The notes: generated by a model from the letters alone, not told the origin. Positions 50,250 to 59,837 are shown, counted from the stretch's first letter. The stretch: DNA of 64,000 bases from DATHVR01 sp035461175 (GCA_035461175.1 DATHVR010000030.1:30800-94799); one strand, 5' to 3'. A program made the numbers and translations.

Positions 50250-53200
50250 GTGACATCGATCGACCAGGTACGGGCCCGGGTGAGTGGGCTGGGGCCGGCG
50301 GAACAGGACCGCTTTCGGCGCCGGCTGGGTGGCGTCGGCCGGATCGACGATCCCGAGCGCCGCCGGCGGGTGCTCGGTTACATAGAGCGTGATCTGATCC
50401 GGGCCGAGGAGGCCCGGGCGGCTCGCCGCCGGGCGATTCCGGCGGTGCTCGCCTACCCCCATGTTCTGCCGATCACGGCTCGTCGAGATGAGCTCCTGGC
50501 CGCCATCTCCGAGAACCAGGTGCTGGTGGTGGCAGGTGAGACCGGATCGGGCAAGAGCACTCAGCTCCCCAAGCTGTGCCTGGAGCTGGGGCGAGGAATC
50601 GACGGACTGATCGGCCACACCCAGCCCCGGCGCATCGCCGCCCGGTCCATCGCCGAGCGGATTGCCGAGGAGATGGGGGTGGAGGTGGGCGGAGCGGTCG
50701 GCTACGCCGTCCGCTTCACCGACCGGGTGGGTGAGGAGACGATGCTCAAGGTGATGACCGACGGGTTGCTGCTGGCCGAGATCCAGCGGGACCCTCGCCT
50801 CTCCCGCTACGACACGATCATCATCGACGAGGCGCACGAGCGCAGCCTGACCATCGACTTCCTGCTCGGGTACCTCAAGCGACTGCTTCCCGAGCGGCCC
50901 GACCTCAAGGTCATCATCACCTCGGCCACCATCGACACTGCCCGCTTCTCGGCCCACTTCGACGACGCTCCGATCATCGAAGTGTCCGGCCGCACGTATC
51001 CCGTAGAGGTGCGTTACCGCCCCTACCAGCCCGAACGGGACGGCGGCCAGATCGAAGCGATCACTGATGCGGTGCGTGAACTCAGCCGGGAGGGAACCGG
51101 CGACATCCTGGTGTTCTGTTCCGGTGAGCGCGAGATTCGAGACGCCGTGGATGCCGTCGATGAACTGGCCCTGCCCAACACCGAGGTGGTGCCGCTCTAC
51201 GGACGTCTCTCGTTCGCCGATCAGCACCGGGTCTTCGAACCCCATCGAGGGCGCCGGGTGGTGATCTCGACCAACGTCGCTGAGACCTCCCTCACGGTCC
51301 CGGGCATCCGGTCCGTGGTCGACACCGGCACCGCCCGAATCTCCCGCTACAGCCGGCGCACGAAGGTCCAGCGTCTCCCCATCGAGCCGATCTCGCGGGC
51401 TTCGGCCGACCAGCGGGCGGGTCGGTGCGGAAGGATCGGACCGGGGGTGTGCATCCGCCTCTATTCGGAGGAGGATTACCTGGCCCGCCCCCAGTTCACC
51501 GAACCGGAGATCCAGCGCACCAACCTCGCCTCGGTGATCCTGCAGATGGCGGCCCTCGGACTGGGGAGCATCGAGTCCTTCCCGTTTCTCGATCCCCCCG
51601 ACACGCGCACGGTTCGCGACGGGGTGGCCCTGCTGGAGGAACTGGGGGCGGTGAACAAGGGCGCCGAGGGGGGCCGCGAGTGGCTGACCGACGTCGGGAG
51701 GATCCTGGCTCGCCTGCCACTGGATCCGCGGTTGGGGCGGATGATGGTCGAAGCCGACCGCAACGGCTCCCTCCGGGAGCTGTCGACGATCGTGGCAGCC
51801 CTGTCGATCCAGGATCCACGTGAGCGACCACTGGGCCAGGAAGCGCAAGCCGCCCAGGCCCATGCTCGCTTCCGGGCCGAAGGATCCGACTTCCTCGGCT
51901 GGCTGACGCTGTGGGATTTCCTGAAGAAGGAGCGGCAGGCCCGCTCATCCAGCAGCTTCCGTCGCCTGTGCCGGGACGAGTATCTCAACTATCGGCGGAT
52001 CCGGGAATGGCAGGACATTCGTGGTCAGTTGCGGGACATCACCGACGACCTCGACATGGCCCCGGCCACCGATCCCGCCGACCCCGATTCGATCCACCGC
52101 GCCCTGCTCAGCGGGCTCCTCTCCCACGTGGGAATGAAGGAACCGGAGGGCTTCGACTACCGCGGGGCACGGGGAGCACGGTTCTCGATCTCGCCCGGGT
52201 CCTCGCTGTTCAAATCGTCACCGCCTTGGGTGATGGCGGCCGAGTTGGTGGAGACGACCCGGACCTGGGCGCATCAGGTGGCACGGGTGGATCCGGCGGT
52301 GGTGGAGACCGTGGGCGCCCACCTGGTGAACCGGTCCTACTCCGATCCATGGTGGGACGAGGAGAAGGGCACCGCGGTGGCGGCCGAGACCGTGACGCTG
52401 TACGGGTTGCCACTGGCGGCGGGGCGGCAGGTCGTCTACGGGCGCATCGATCCCGAGGCGGCCCGTCTGATCTTCATCCGCCATGCCCTCGTCCTCGGCG
52501 AATGGGAGACCCACCACGAGTTCGTGGTCGAGAACGAACGGCGGGTGGCGGAGGTGCTGGATATGGAGGCGCGCAAGCGCAGCGCCGATCTGCTGGCCGA
52601 CGAGGATGCCCTGGTCGACTTCTTCGCCACCCGCATCCCGGCCGAGGTCTGGTCGGTGCGCCATTTCGACCGCTGGTGGCGGGACGTCCGGACGGTCACG
52701 CCGGACCTCCTGGTGCTCCCGCCGGCGGCCCTGCTGGCGGAGGGAGCCGAGACACCCGACGAAGGCGACTTTCCCACTGTCTGGCAACACGGTGATCTGT
52801 CCTTTGCCGTCGAATACGAGTTCGACCGCTCCAGTCCGGCGGACGGCGTCACCATCGAGATCCCCCTCGAGGCGGTCGACCGGGTGGATGCCGCCACCTT
52901 CGAGTGGCAGGTGCCGGGGTTGCGCGAGGAGCTGATCGAGGAGCTGATCCGCTCGCTCCCCAAGCGGCTGCGGGTCCAACTGATCCCCGTCATCGAAACC
53001 ATCTCCCGGATTCGGGGGAGGATCGGTCCGCATCGGGGCCGGTTACTGGAGGTGCTGCGCCGGGAACTGGCGACGGTGGCCGGGACGGAGATCCTGCCCG
53101 ACGACTTCGACCTCGGGCGGGTGTCGACCCACCTGAAGCCCCGATTCCAGGTCGTGGACCAGGCCGGCGAGGTCCTGGGTGAGGGTCGCGACCTCGATCG

Positions 53201-54122
53201 GATACGGGCCGAAGTGCGCAATCTGCAGCGAAGCGCGGTGAGTTCCGCCGCCCACCCGGTGGAGCGGATCGGAATGAAGACCTGGGAGATCGACACGCTG
53301 CCGGGGGTAGTGACCATCGAAGGGCCGGGACATCCGATCGACGCCTATCCGGCCCTGATCGACGACGAGACGTCGGTGTCGGTGCGGCTGATGGCCGGAG
53401 CGGCCGAGGCGGCGTCGGCGTCGTGGGCCGGGACCCGGCGCCTTCTGGTCCTGCAACTGGAGAATCCAACCGGCCGGGTGCGGCGCCTCGTCACCGACGA
53501 GGGCCGGGCCGTGGTCCGAGCCGGCCCGCACGCCGGAGTCGAGGAGTGGCTCGACGACTGTGTCGACGCCGCCGTCGATGCCGTGATGCGCCGCCATCCC
53601 GGAGTTCCCCCTCGTACCGCCGCCGAGTTCGCCGGCCTGGCCGGCACGGTGCAGGCCGAGGTGGACGAGGTCGTCCACGCCGTCGCCGAGATCAGCCTGG
53701 AGATCCTCGATCGCTACAGCGAACTGGCGCTGGCCCTCGACGAGATCCCCGACGTCTTCGAGGAAGCCGCACTCGACATGGCTGCCCAGGTCAACCGGCT
53801 CGTCTATCCCGGCTTCGTCACCGCCGTCGGCAGCCACCTCGTCGACATCTCGCGCTACCTCGACGGAGTGGCGTATCGGATCGGACGACTGGCCGAGGCC
53901 CCCGGACGAGACCGAGAGCGGATGGGCCGGGTGCGGGCGTTGGAGGATCGGTACGACCGTCTGGCCGACACACTTCCCGCCGGACCGGAGCTGACCGAGT
54001 TGGGCTGGCAGCTACAGGAGCTGCGGATGGCGCTGTTCGCCCAGTCGCTCGGCGTGGAGGGCGGGGTGAGCGAGAAGAAGCTGCGTCAGGCCCTGATGGA
54101 GGTTGCCGCCGCCTCCGGATGA
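50250..54122 (+). CDS. hrpA: ATP-dependent RNA helicase HrpA (DEAH)
   Basis: 1290 residues, the usual HrpA length. Helicase motifs: Walker A 'GETGSGKST', 'GHTQPRR', 'DEAHERS' (DEAH), 'ITSATID', 'LVFCSGEREI', 'ISTNVAETSLTVPGI' and 'DQRAGRCGR'. After the OB-like region comes the long HrpA-specific C-terminus (DUF3418-type). HrpA acts on RNA, including stalled ribosomes on mRNA. The GTG at 50250 begins the family-like sequence, with TACCGT 8 nt upstream; the frame is open further upstream into coxM antisense shadow. It is not a cox gene but splits the locus. Confidence 0.93.
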   Translation: MTSIDQVRARVSGLGPAEQDRFRRRLGGVGRIDDPERRRRVLGYIERDLIRAEEARAARRRAIPAVLAYPHVLPITARRDELLAAISENQVLVVAGETGSGKSTQLPKLCLELGRGIDGLIGHTQPRRIAARSIAERIAEEMGVEVGGAVGYAVRFTDRVGEETMLKVMTDGLLLAEIQRDPRLSRYDTIIIDEAHERSLTIDFLLGYLKRLLPERPDLKVIITSATIDTARFSAHFDDAPIIEVSGRTYPVEVRYRPYQPERDGGQIEAITDAVRELSREGTGDILVFCSGEREIRDAVDAVDELALPNTEVVPLYGRLSFADQHRVFEPHRGRRVVISTNVAETSLTVPGIRSVVDTGTARISRYSRRTKVQRLPIEPISRASADQRAGRCGRIGPGVCIRLYSEEDYLARPQFTEPEIQRTNLASVILQMAALGLGSIESFPFLDPPDTRTVRDGVALLEELGAVNKGAEGGREWLTDVGRILARLPLDPRLGRMMVEADRNGSLRELSTIVAALSIQDPRERPLGQEAQAAQAHARFRAEGSDFLGWLTLWDFLKKERQARSSSSFRRLCRDEYLNYRRIREWQDIRGQLRDITDDLDMAPATDPADPDSIHRALLSGLLSHVGMKEPEGFDYRGARGARFSISPGSSLFKSSPPWVMAAELVETTRTWAHQVARVDPAVVETVGAHLVNRSYSDPWWDEEKGTAVAAETVTLYGLPLAAGRQVVYGRIDPEAARLIFIRHALVLGEWETHHEFVVENERRVAEVLDMEARKRSADLLADEDALVDFFATRIPAEVWSVRHFDRWWRDVRTVTPDLLVLPPAALLAEGAETPDEGDFPTVWQHGDLSFAVEYEFDRSSPADGVTIEIPLEAVDRVDAATFEWQVPGLREELIEELIRSLPKRLRVQLIPVIETISRIRGRIGPHRGRLLEVLRRELATVAGTEILPDDFDLGRVSTHLKPRFQVVDQAGEVLGEGRDLDRIRAEVRNLQRSAVSSAAHPVERIGMKTWEIDTLPGVVTIEGPGHPIDAYPALIDDETSVSVRLMAGAAEAASASWAGTRRLLVLQLENPTGRVRRLVTDEGRAVVRAGPHAGVEEWLDDCVDAAVDAVMRRHPGVPPRTAAEFAGLAGTVQAEVDEVVHAVAEISLEILDRYSELALALDEIPDVFEEAALDMAAQVNRLVYPGFVTAVGSHLVDISRYLDGVAYRIGRLAEAPGRDRERMGRVRALEDRYDRLADTLPAGPELTELGWQLQELRMALFAQSLGVEGGVSEKKLRQALMEVAAASG

Positions 54123-54179
54123 TCGTCAGGCACTCTGTTTCGGGCAGGGGCGGCGGGCTCACCCCCTAGGATGGCGGGC

Positions 54180-55049
54180 ATGGAAATGCGGTCGGTCGAT
54201 GACGTGGTGGAGGCTTTCGAGGAGCGGGGATACGTGGCCGAACGGGGGCTGGCGGTGGCGGTCCACCTGGCACTCGAGCTGGAGCGGCCGCTGTTCCTCG
54301 AAGGCGAGGCGGGAGTGGGCAAGACCGAGGTGGCGAAAGTCCTCGCCTCCATCTTCGAAGAGCCTCTGATCCGGCTGCAGTGTTACGAGGGCCTCGATGT
54401 GAACCATGCCCTCTACGAGTGGGACTACGCCCGTCAGATGCTCGGCATCCGCCTGATCGAAGCCTCCGGCGACCACGCTCTCGTGGGTGACATCATGTCC
54501 CGCGAGTACCTGGTCTCGCGCCCACTCCTCCAGGCCGTGGAGGCGGCCGCCGATGGTAGGCGCCCGGTACTCCTGATCGACGAACTCGATCGCGCCGACG
54601 AGGAGTTCGAGGCCTTTCTGCTCGAGCTGTTGTCGGACTTCCAGGTCACGATTCCCGAGATCGGCACCGTCGTCGCCGAGCGGCCCCCGATCGTGATCAT
54701 CACCTCCAACCGGACCCGCGAGATCCACGACGCCCTCAAGCGGCGGTGCATCTACCAGTGGATCGACTATCCCGACGTCGAGCGGGAGGTGGCGATCGTG
54801 CGCCGCCGCATCCCCGATCTCGACCAGCGGCTGGCCCGGCATCTGGCCGAGGCCATGAACGACCTGCGGGCCCTCGACCTCTTCAAGCCGCCCGGCGTGG
54901 CCGAGACGCTGGACTGGGCCCGCGCCCTGCAAGTGCTGGGAGTCTCGGAGCTGAACGACGAGGTCGTCGACGACACCCTGGGGGTGGTCCTCAAATACCG
55001 CGAAGACGTCGAAGCCGTAAGCGCCCACCGCGCCGCACGATCTAGCTGA
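54180..55049 (+). CDS. coxD: MoxR/CoxD-type AAA+ ATPase
   Basis: 289 residues from ATG 54180 (ATG 54171 also in frame). Walker A 'LEGEAGVGKTEVAKVLA', Walker B 'VLLIDELDRADEEFE', sensor 'IITSNRTREIHDALKRRC' and 'FKPPGVAETLDWARAL' are as in CoxD, the AAA+ protein that helps insert sulfur/copper into CoxL together with CoxE. TAGGAT ends 7 nt before ATG 54180, which favours that start and a leaderless message. Together with coxE (56490), this makes the maturation pair, separated here by the baeRF gene and a repeat. Confidence 0.88.
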   Translation: MEMRSVDDVVEAFEERGYVAERGLAVAVHLALELERPLFLEGEAGVGKTEVAKVLASIFEEPLIRLQCYEGLDVNHALYEWDYARQMLGIRLIEASGDHALVGDIMSREYLVSRPLLQAVEAAADGRRPVLLIDELDRADEEFEAFLLELLSDFQVTIPEIGTVVAERPPIVIITSNRTREIHDALKRRCIYQWIDYPDVEREVAIVRRRIPDLDQRLARHLAEAMNDLRALDLFKPPGVAETLDWARALQVLGVSELNDEVVDDTLGVVLKYREDVEAVSAHRAARSS

Positions 55050-55056
55050 TAATTGT

Positions 55057-55263
55057 CAAGGGGGGGACGACCCCCCTGTAACCCCCGCGGCTGCTCGTCA
55101 GGCCGTCTTGGTGGTCGGGGCCATCCGCCGGTGCGTCTCTCGCTGGAGGCCGTCTGTTGTCGGAGGCTCCGGGTGGTGGGGGCCTATAGGATTTTCGCGA
55201 CAGAATTGCGCGCGATGGCGCGCAATTCTGTCGCGAAAGCCTGACTTTCGACTTCCGACCAAG
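55057..55263. repeat. Complete composite intergenic repeat (G/C hairpin + palindrome + heptamers)
   Basis: It starts 8 bases after the coxD stop. CAAGGGGGGGACGACCCCCC (55057-) and TGTAACCCCC are followed by GCTGCTCGTCAGGCCGTC and GGGGCCATCCGCC, then CTGTTGTCGGAGG, a G-rich linker, and the long palindrome (55193-55238, arms TTTCGCGACAGAATTGCGCG and its complement, centre GATG). GACTTTC and GACTTCC heptamers end it (55243-55263). It is the most complete copy in the window; the rest of the gap to 55394 holds only the promoter and ribosome site of the next gene. Confidence 0.87.
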
Positions 55264-55393
55264 GACTCTGACGCACTGGCCGGGGTAGGCGCTACGCTCG
55301 GAGGAGCGAATGACGAGCCACCTCCGCCGGGTTCGTGGACCTCCTGGATGGGAGATAGATTCCCCGTCTCTAGTCCAGGAGGACCACCACACC

Positions 55394-56488
55394 GTGATCG
55401 ATCCCATCGCAAAGCTCCACAGCTCCAACGGCTCGCTGATCAGCGTCTACGTCAGCCGGCGCCCCCAGGCCACCCGCGCCGCCCTCGTCGATCTTCTCAA
55501 ACCGCTCCGCAACTCTCACACCGACCACGACCTCGACAAGTCGATCAAGGTCGACGCCGACCGCATCATCGACCTTGCCTCCCGGGTCGAAACCGACCCG
55601 GCTCCCGCCGTCGCCATCTTCGCCTCGCACGCCGACGGCATCTTCGAGTACCAGCCCCTCACCTCGCCCGTTAACGACGCCGCCACCGTTGGTCCTCGTC
55701 CTTACACCCGTCCCCTGCGGGCCCAACCCCGTCCCCTCCGCGTCGGGGTACTGGTGGCAGATTCGAGTCGGGCCCGCACCTATGTGCTCACCGGCGGCAA
55801 CCTGCACGAGGTCGAAGATGAGCTCACCGCCGATCGAGGCAAGGACAACTACGGTGGGTTCGCCGGATACGAGGAGCAGCGGATCCGGGCTCGGGCCGAA
55901 GAGGTGTCGGCGCATATGTGGCGGGACGCCGGCCGGCGCCTGCTCGACCTCCACACCGAACAGCCGCTCGATATGGTGGTGATCGGCGGTCACGAATCCA
56001 GCTTCGACGCCATCGCCGAACAGCTCCATCCCTATCTGCAAGAGCTCTCGCAGGGGCGGGGCGTGGTCGACCTTCGCACAGTCACCGTCGCCGAACTCAC
56101 CGACATGGTGCGTCGCCAGGAGGACGGCGAGAGGACCCGGCGGGCCGAGGTCCTGCTCGAGCGCCTGCTCGACGAGGCCGGACGCAGCGGCGACGCCGTC
56201 CTCGGGCTCTCCGAGGTGCTCGCGGCCTGCAACGCCCACGCCGTCGAGCACATGGTGGTGGCCGGGCCCTTCGCCAAAGAAGGCGTCTTGTGCGACGACT
56301 GTGGATTCCTGGGGCGGATCGAGCCCGAGTGCCCGGTATGTGGCGCCGACACCTTCGAGGTGGACGATGTCGTTGCCGCCGCCATGGACGCGGTGGTCGA
56401 ATCGGGTGGCAAGGCGGACATCGTCCGCGTCGCCGGGCCCCTGGACGCCTCCGGGGTAGGTGCCCTGCTCAGGTTCAGCCTCGGCTGA
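55394..56488 (+). CDS. baeRF-type eRF1/Vms1-like protein
   Basis: 364 residues from GTG 55394 (AGGAGG at 55377-55382). The middle domain 'LRVGVLVADSSRARTYVLTGGNLHEVEDE' then 'DNYGGFAGYEEQRIRARAEEVSAHMWRDAGRRLL' resembles the eRF1/Vms1 release domain; the position of the catalytic GGQ reads GGF. The C-terminal part is L7Ae-like ('LGLSEVLAACNAHAVEHMVVAG') with a zinc ribbon 'CDDCGFLGRIEPECPVCG'. Bacterial members (baeRF) are proposed to act on ribosomes or tRNA; the exact role is unknown. It lies between coxD and coxE, an unexpected place. Confidence 0.82.
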   Translation: MIDPIAKLHSSNGSLISVYVSRRPQATRAALVDLLKPLRNSHTDHDLDKSIKVDADRIIDLASRVETDPAPAVAIFASHADGIFEYQPLTSPVNDAATVGPRPYTRPLRAQPRPLRVGVLVADSSRARTYVLTGGNLHEVEDELTADRGKDNYGGFAGYEEQRIRARAEEVSAHMWRDAGRRLLDLHTEQPLDMVVIGGHESSFDAIAEQLHPYLQELSQGRGVVDLRTVTVAELTDMVRRQEDGERTRRAEVLLERLLDEAGRSGDAVLGLSEVLAACNAHAVEHMVVAGPFAKEGVLCDDCGFLGRIEPECPVCGADTFEVDDVVAAAMDAVVESGGKADIVRVAGPLDASGVGALLRFSLG

Positions 56489-56489
56489 A

Positions 56490-57605
56490 GTGGTCGCCAG
56501 CGACACCCTGATCGAGTTCGGGCGCCGGCTGCGGGCGGAGGGAATTCCCGTCGGCCCGACAATCGCCCTGGATCTCGGGGCCGCCGCCGACGTCGTGGGG
56601 TTGGGGTCGGCCGAGGACACCTATCACGCCTTTCGTTCCGTGTGCGTGACCTCGGTCGACCAGCTCCCGGTCTTCGATCGGATCTTCTACGCCGTGTTCG
56701 GCCAGGGCCGTCGTTCGCTTGGCATGTCCTTCGTCGATGAGCGTTCCCGGACCTGGTCGGTGCATCCGGGCGCCGGAGGGGAAGGGGAGGGAGACCGTCC
56801 CTCCGAGGAGGTGGCGATTGTCGGTGCCTCCTCGGTGGAGCGACTCGCCCACAAGGATTTCGGCGACCTGACCCGTGAGGAAGAGGCCGAAGTGCGGGCG
56901 ATGATCGCCCGAATGGTGTGGCGGCCCGCCGACACCACCTCGCGGCGCCGGCGACCCTCTCGATCCGGGGATCGTCCCGATCCCCGGCGGACCCTCCGCC
57001 GCATGGTGGGGACGGAAGGTGATTTGCTCCTTCCCCGGTTCACCGAGCGGCGCATCCGTCGCCGCCCGTTGGTGTTCATCGCCGACGTGTCCGGTTCGAT
57101 GGAGCGGTACTCGGAGATGCTGCTCTACTTCGCCCACGCGGCACGGGGGCGGCTGGGCCGGGTAGAGGCCTTCGTCTTTTCCACGCGCCTGACTCGCATC
57201 ACCCGCCAGCTGGAGCGGAGCAGCCCGTCCGAGGCCATCGCCGGGGTCTCGGAGGTGGTCGAGGACTGGTCGGGAGGCACCCGGATCGGTGAGGCGATAG
57301 GGAACTTCAACCGGAAGTGGTCCCGGCGAGTGGGGACGGGCGGTCCCATCGCCGTCATCGTTTCCGACGGGTGGGACCGGGGCGAGCCCGAGGTGCTGGC
57401 CGAAGAGATGGCCCGCCTCTCCCGCTCGATGCATCGGGTGGTGTGGTTGAACCCGCTCGCGTCCCGCCCCGGTTTCGCCCCCGAGACGAGGGGGATGCGG
57501 GCCGCCATGCCGCACATCGACGACTTCCTGGCCGCCGGCCGCTTCACGGACCTCGCCACCGTGGTGGCCCTCCTAGAGTCGGTACCCGAGAGGAGACGCA
57601 AATGA
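56490..57605 (+). CDS. coxE: CoxE-like VWA-domain protein
   Basis: 371 residues from GTG 56490, immediately after the baeRF stop. Residues 1-~110 are the CoxE N-terminal helical part ('FRSVCVTSVDQLPVFDRIFYAVFG'), then a basic linker ('RRRRPSRSGDRPDPRRTLRRM'), then a VWA domain with MIDAS 'IADVSGSMERYSEM', 'SGGTRIGEAI' and 'IVSDGWDRGEPEVL'. CoxE works with the CoxD ATPase in building the CODH active site. Its stop overlaps the next gene (ATGA), so coxE, both XdhC halves and probably mocA are one unit. Confidence 0.9.
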   Translation: MVASDTLIEFGRRLRAEGIPVGPTIALDLGAAADVVGLGSAEDTYHAFRSVCVTSVDQLPVFDRIFYAVFGQGRRSLGMSFVDERSRTWSVHPGAGGEGEGDRPSEEVAIVGASSVERLAHKDFGDLTREEEAEVRAMIARMVWRPADTTSRRRRPSRSGDRPDPRRTLRRMVGTEGDLLLPRFTERRIRRRPLVFIADVSGSMERYSEMLLYFAHAARGRLGRVEAFVFSTRLTRITRQLERSSPSEAIAGVSEVVEDWSGGTRIGEAIGNFNRKWSRRVGTGGPIAVIVSDGWDRGEPEVLAEEMARLSRSMHRVVWLNPLASRPGFAPETRGMRAAMPHIDDFLAAGRFTDLATVVALLESVPERRRK

Positions 57606-57910
57606 GGGATGAGTTAGAGATTCGCAGGCGATGGACCGAGGCCGGTCACGGGGTCGCGGCCGCCACCGTCATCCGGGTGGCCGGCCCGGCTCCCCGGCCG
57701 GTGGGGTCGAAGATGCTGGTCTCGTCCGCAGGCGACATCGAAGGGTCCGTGTCGGGTGGTTGCGTCGAGAACGACGTCTTCCTGCACGCCCAGCGGGTGC
57801 TGGAGACCGGTGAGCCGACCCTGGTCACCTACGGGATCTCCGACGACGAGGCCTTCGAGGTGGGGTTGGCCTGCGGGGGGACGATCCAGGTGTTCGTCGA
57901 GCCGTGGTAG
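57602..57910 (+). CDS. XdhC/CoxF N-terminal half (separate gene)
   Basis: 102 residues. 'AAATVIRVAGPAPRPVGSKMLVSSAGDIEGSVSGGCVENDVF' is the XdhC/CoxF N-terminal signature, including the 'GGCVE' cysteine. It ends 'LACGGTIQVFVEPW', exactly where the first XdhC domain normally ends. XdhC helps insert and sulfurate the molybdenum cofactor in xanthine oxidase-family enzymes. Here it is a separate protein from its Rossmann half (next gene), which overlaps its 3' end. Split forms of this family are known. Confidence 0.86.
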   Translation: MRDELEIRRRWTEAGHGVAAATVIRVAGPAPRPVGSKMLVSSAGDIEGSVSGGCVENDVFLHAQRVLETGEPTLVTYGISDDEAFEVGLACGGTIQVFVEPW

Positions 57911-58683
57911 ACCCCCGGGAGGTAGCGGCCCTCAGCGCCCTGGTCGAAGGTGAGGCCTTCGGAGCCCGGGTGACGGTGGTGGCCGGATCCGCCCCCGGCA
58001 CCGGATGCGTGCTCGACGGCGAGGGTCAGGTCCTCGCCGGTGTCCTGCCCGAGAAGTACGCCGATGACATCCGGGCCGATGCACTCGTTCTCGTCGATCG
58101 CGAGACCCCCGCCACCCTCGCCTACGGAGAGACCGAGGTCTTCATCGAGCCGATCGTGCCTCGGCCGCATCTCATCATCTTCGGGGCGGTCCACATCGCC
58201 CAGGCACTGAGCGAGCACGCCTCTTTGCTCGGCTACCACGTCACGGTTTCCGACGCCCGCGCCGCCTTCCTCACCGCCGAGCGGTTTCCCCGGGCGGATC
58301 GGCTCGCCCTGGGCTGGCCCGACCAGGTGGTGGGCGAGATGACGCTGGACCGTCGCACCTCGGTCGTGGTCCTGAGTCACGACCCCCGCTTCGAGGAACC
58401 TCTGTGGGGGCTGGTGCTTCCCACCCCGGTTCGCTACATCGGCGCCATGGGAAGCCGGCGCACCGCCGCCCGTCGCCGCGAGCGACTGCTGGCGGAGGGG
58501 CACGACGACATCACCGTGGCCCGAATCCACGGCCCGGTCGGCCTCGACATCGGTGCCGACTCACCGGGCGAGGTGGCGGTGGCGATCCTCGCCCAGATGA
58601 TCTCCGAACATCGGCGTCCGCATGAGTCGCTGGCGGTGACGGGCGAGATTCGCCCATTGGTGGGGTCACGCCCCGGTGGTTAG
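57904..58683 (+). CDS. XdhC/CoxI Rossmann half
   Basis: 259 residues from GTG 57904, overlapping the previous gene by 7 bases. The N-terminal ~90 residues are a repeated XdhC-type first domain ('GARVTVVAGSAPGTGCVLDGEGQVLAG') that lacks the 'SGGC' cysteine. The C-terminal Rossmann part has 'LIIFGAVHIAQALSEHASLLGYHVTVSDARAAF', 'VVVLSHDPRFEEPLW', 'YIGAMGSRRTAARRRERL' and 'GLDIGADSPGEVAVAILAQM'. It belongs with the preceding half in Mo-cofactor insertion into the CoxL-type enzyme. Confidence 0.87.
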   Translation: MVDPREVAALSALVEGEAFGARVTVVAGSAPGTGCVLDGEGQVLAGVLPEKYADDIRADALVLVDRETPATLAYGETEVFIEPIVPRPHLIIFGAVHIAQALSEHASLLGYHVTVSDARAAFLTAERFPRADRLALGWPDQVVGEMTLDRRTSVVVLSHDPRFEEPLWGLVLPTPVRYIGAMGSRRTAARRRERLLAEGHDDITVARIHGPVGLDIGADSPGEVAVAILAQMISEHRRPHESLAVTGEIRPLVGSRPGG

Positions 58684-58764
58684 CGTGGTGGCAGGCATTC
58701 CCCGCCGGGAGGAGAGACAGTTGCAGCGGCCGGACACCGGTGATCCCGTCGAGCGGAGGTTCTC

Positions 58765-59391
58765 GTGACCGTCGCCGCCGTGGTCCTCGCCGCCGGCGGA
58801 TCGAGCCGGCTCGGCCGCCCCAAGCAGCTGGAGCGGTGGGGGGACACCACGCTCCTCGGCCACGTCATCGACCAAGTGCGGCAGTTCCCGGTCGACGAGA
58901 TCTGGGTGGTCCTCGGCTCCGGCATCGACGAGATACTCAAGCGGGTCGACCTCGAGGATTGCGGCGTGGTAGAGAACCCTGAATGGGAGGAAGGCATTGC
59001 TTCCTCGCTGCGGGTAGGACTCGACGCTCTCCTCCAGAAAAGTCGGGCGGAGGCCGCCCTGATAGTGATCGGCGACCAACCGCAGCTGGACCAGCGGGTG
59101 GTGACTGAAGTGGTCGACACCTTCGCCCGGGCCGGCCGCCCGGTCGTCATCCCGAAGTATCGCTACACGTGGGGTAACCCCGTGCTGGTGGATCGTTCCC
59201 TGTGGCCGCGCCTGATGAGCCTCGAGGGTGATGAGGGGGCGCGTCGCTTGTTCCAGGCTCACCCCGAGTGGGTCGAGGAGGTGTGGATCGATCATCTTCC
59301 GCCCCGCGATGTAGACACGGAAGCCGATCTGGCTGAACTGCGACCGCGTCAGTTGGGTAGCCTGGCCGACGGGGGCAACCCGCCCCGGTAG
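58765..59391 (+). CDS. mocA: Molybdenum cofactor cytidylyltransferase-like NTP transferase
   Basis: 208 residues. 'VVLAAGGSSRLGRPKQLERWGDTTLL' is the nucleotidyltransferase motif, 'NPEWEEGIASSLRVGLDAL' and 'LIVIGDQPQL' (metal Asp) follow, as does 'YTWGNPVLVDRSLWP'. MocA joins CTP to molybdopterin, giving the cytosine dinucleotide cofactor used by CODH and xanthine dehydrogenase-type enzymes, so it fits the cox locus well. GTG 58765 is set by GCGGAGG 5-10 bases upstream. The ~80 bases from the XdhC stop hold nothing else clear. Confidence 0.88.
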   Translation: MTVAAVVLAAGGSSRLGRPKQLERWGDTTLLGHVIDQVRQFPVDEIWVVLGSGIDEILKRVDLEDCGVVENPEWEEGIASSLRVGLDALLQKSRAEAALIVIGDQPQLDQRVVTEVVDTFARAGRPVVIPKYRYTWGNPVLVDRSLWPRLMSLEGDEGARRLFQAHPEWVEEVWIDHLPPRDVDTEADLAELRPRQLGSLADGGNPPR

Positions 59392-59432
59392 AGTGCCGGG
59401 GCTGGCCCAGAAGTAGGAGTGATGGCGTAGCA

Positions 59433-59837
59433 ATGGCACGTATCGACGAGATCCGCTCGTTGTCCCACAAGGACGCCACCCGCTTGCGCAAGGCGGGCGT
59501 CCGCACCACCACCGCCCTCCTGAGGCGAGCCTCCACCCGTGGGGGCCGATCGGAGCTGGCGGGGGAGACAGACATCTCCACGGCTGACCTGCTGCGTTGG
59601 GTGAACGTGGCCGACCTCATGCGCGTCCGGGGGATCGGGGGCGAGTACGCCGAGCTGCTCGCCTCCTGTGGCATCCAGACTCTCAAGGAGTTGCGTCGCC
59701 GCAACCCGGTGGCGCTCACGGCCAAGATCCTGTCGATGAACGGGCGCAAGGACCTGGTGCGGCGGCTCCCTACCGAGTCGATGGTGGAGGCGTGGATCGA
59801 TCGCGCCACCAATCTGGAGCTGGTCGTCCGCCACTGA
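59433..59837 (+). CDS. DUF4332 helix-hairpin-helix protein
   Basis: 134 residues. 'KDATRLRKAGVRTTTALLRRA' and 'LMRVRGIGGEYAELLASCGIQTLKELRRRN' are two helix-hairpin-helix units of the DUF4332 type, which usually bind DNA or act in protein contacts. AGGAGTGATGG upstream gives an acceptable ribosome site. A strong terminator follows at 59895. Function unknown; nothing links it firmly to the cox genes. Confidence 0.83.
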   Translation: MARIDEIRSLSHKDATRLRKAGVRTTTALLRRASTRGGRSELAGETDISTADLLRWVNVADLMRVRGIGGEYAELLASCGIQTLKELRRRNPVALTAKILSMNGRKDLVRRLPTESMVEAWIDRATNLELVVRH

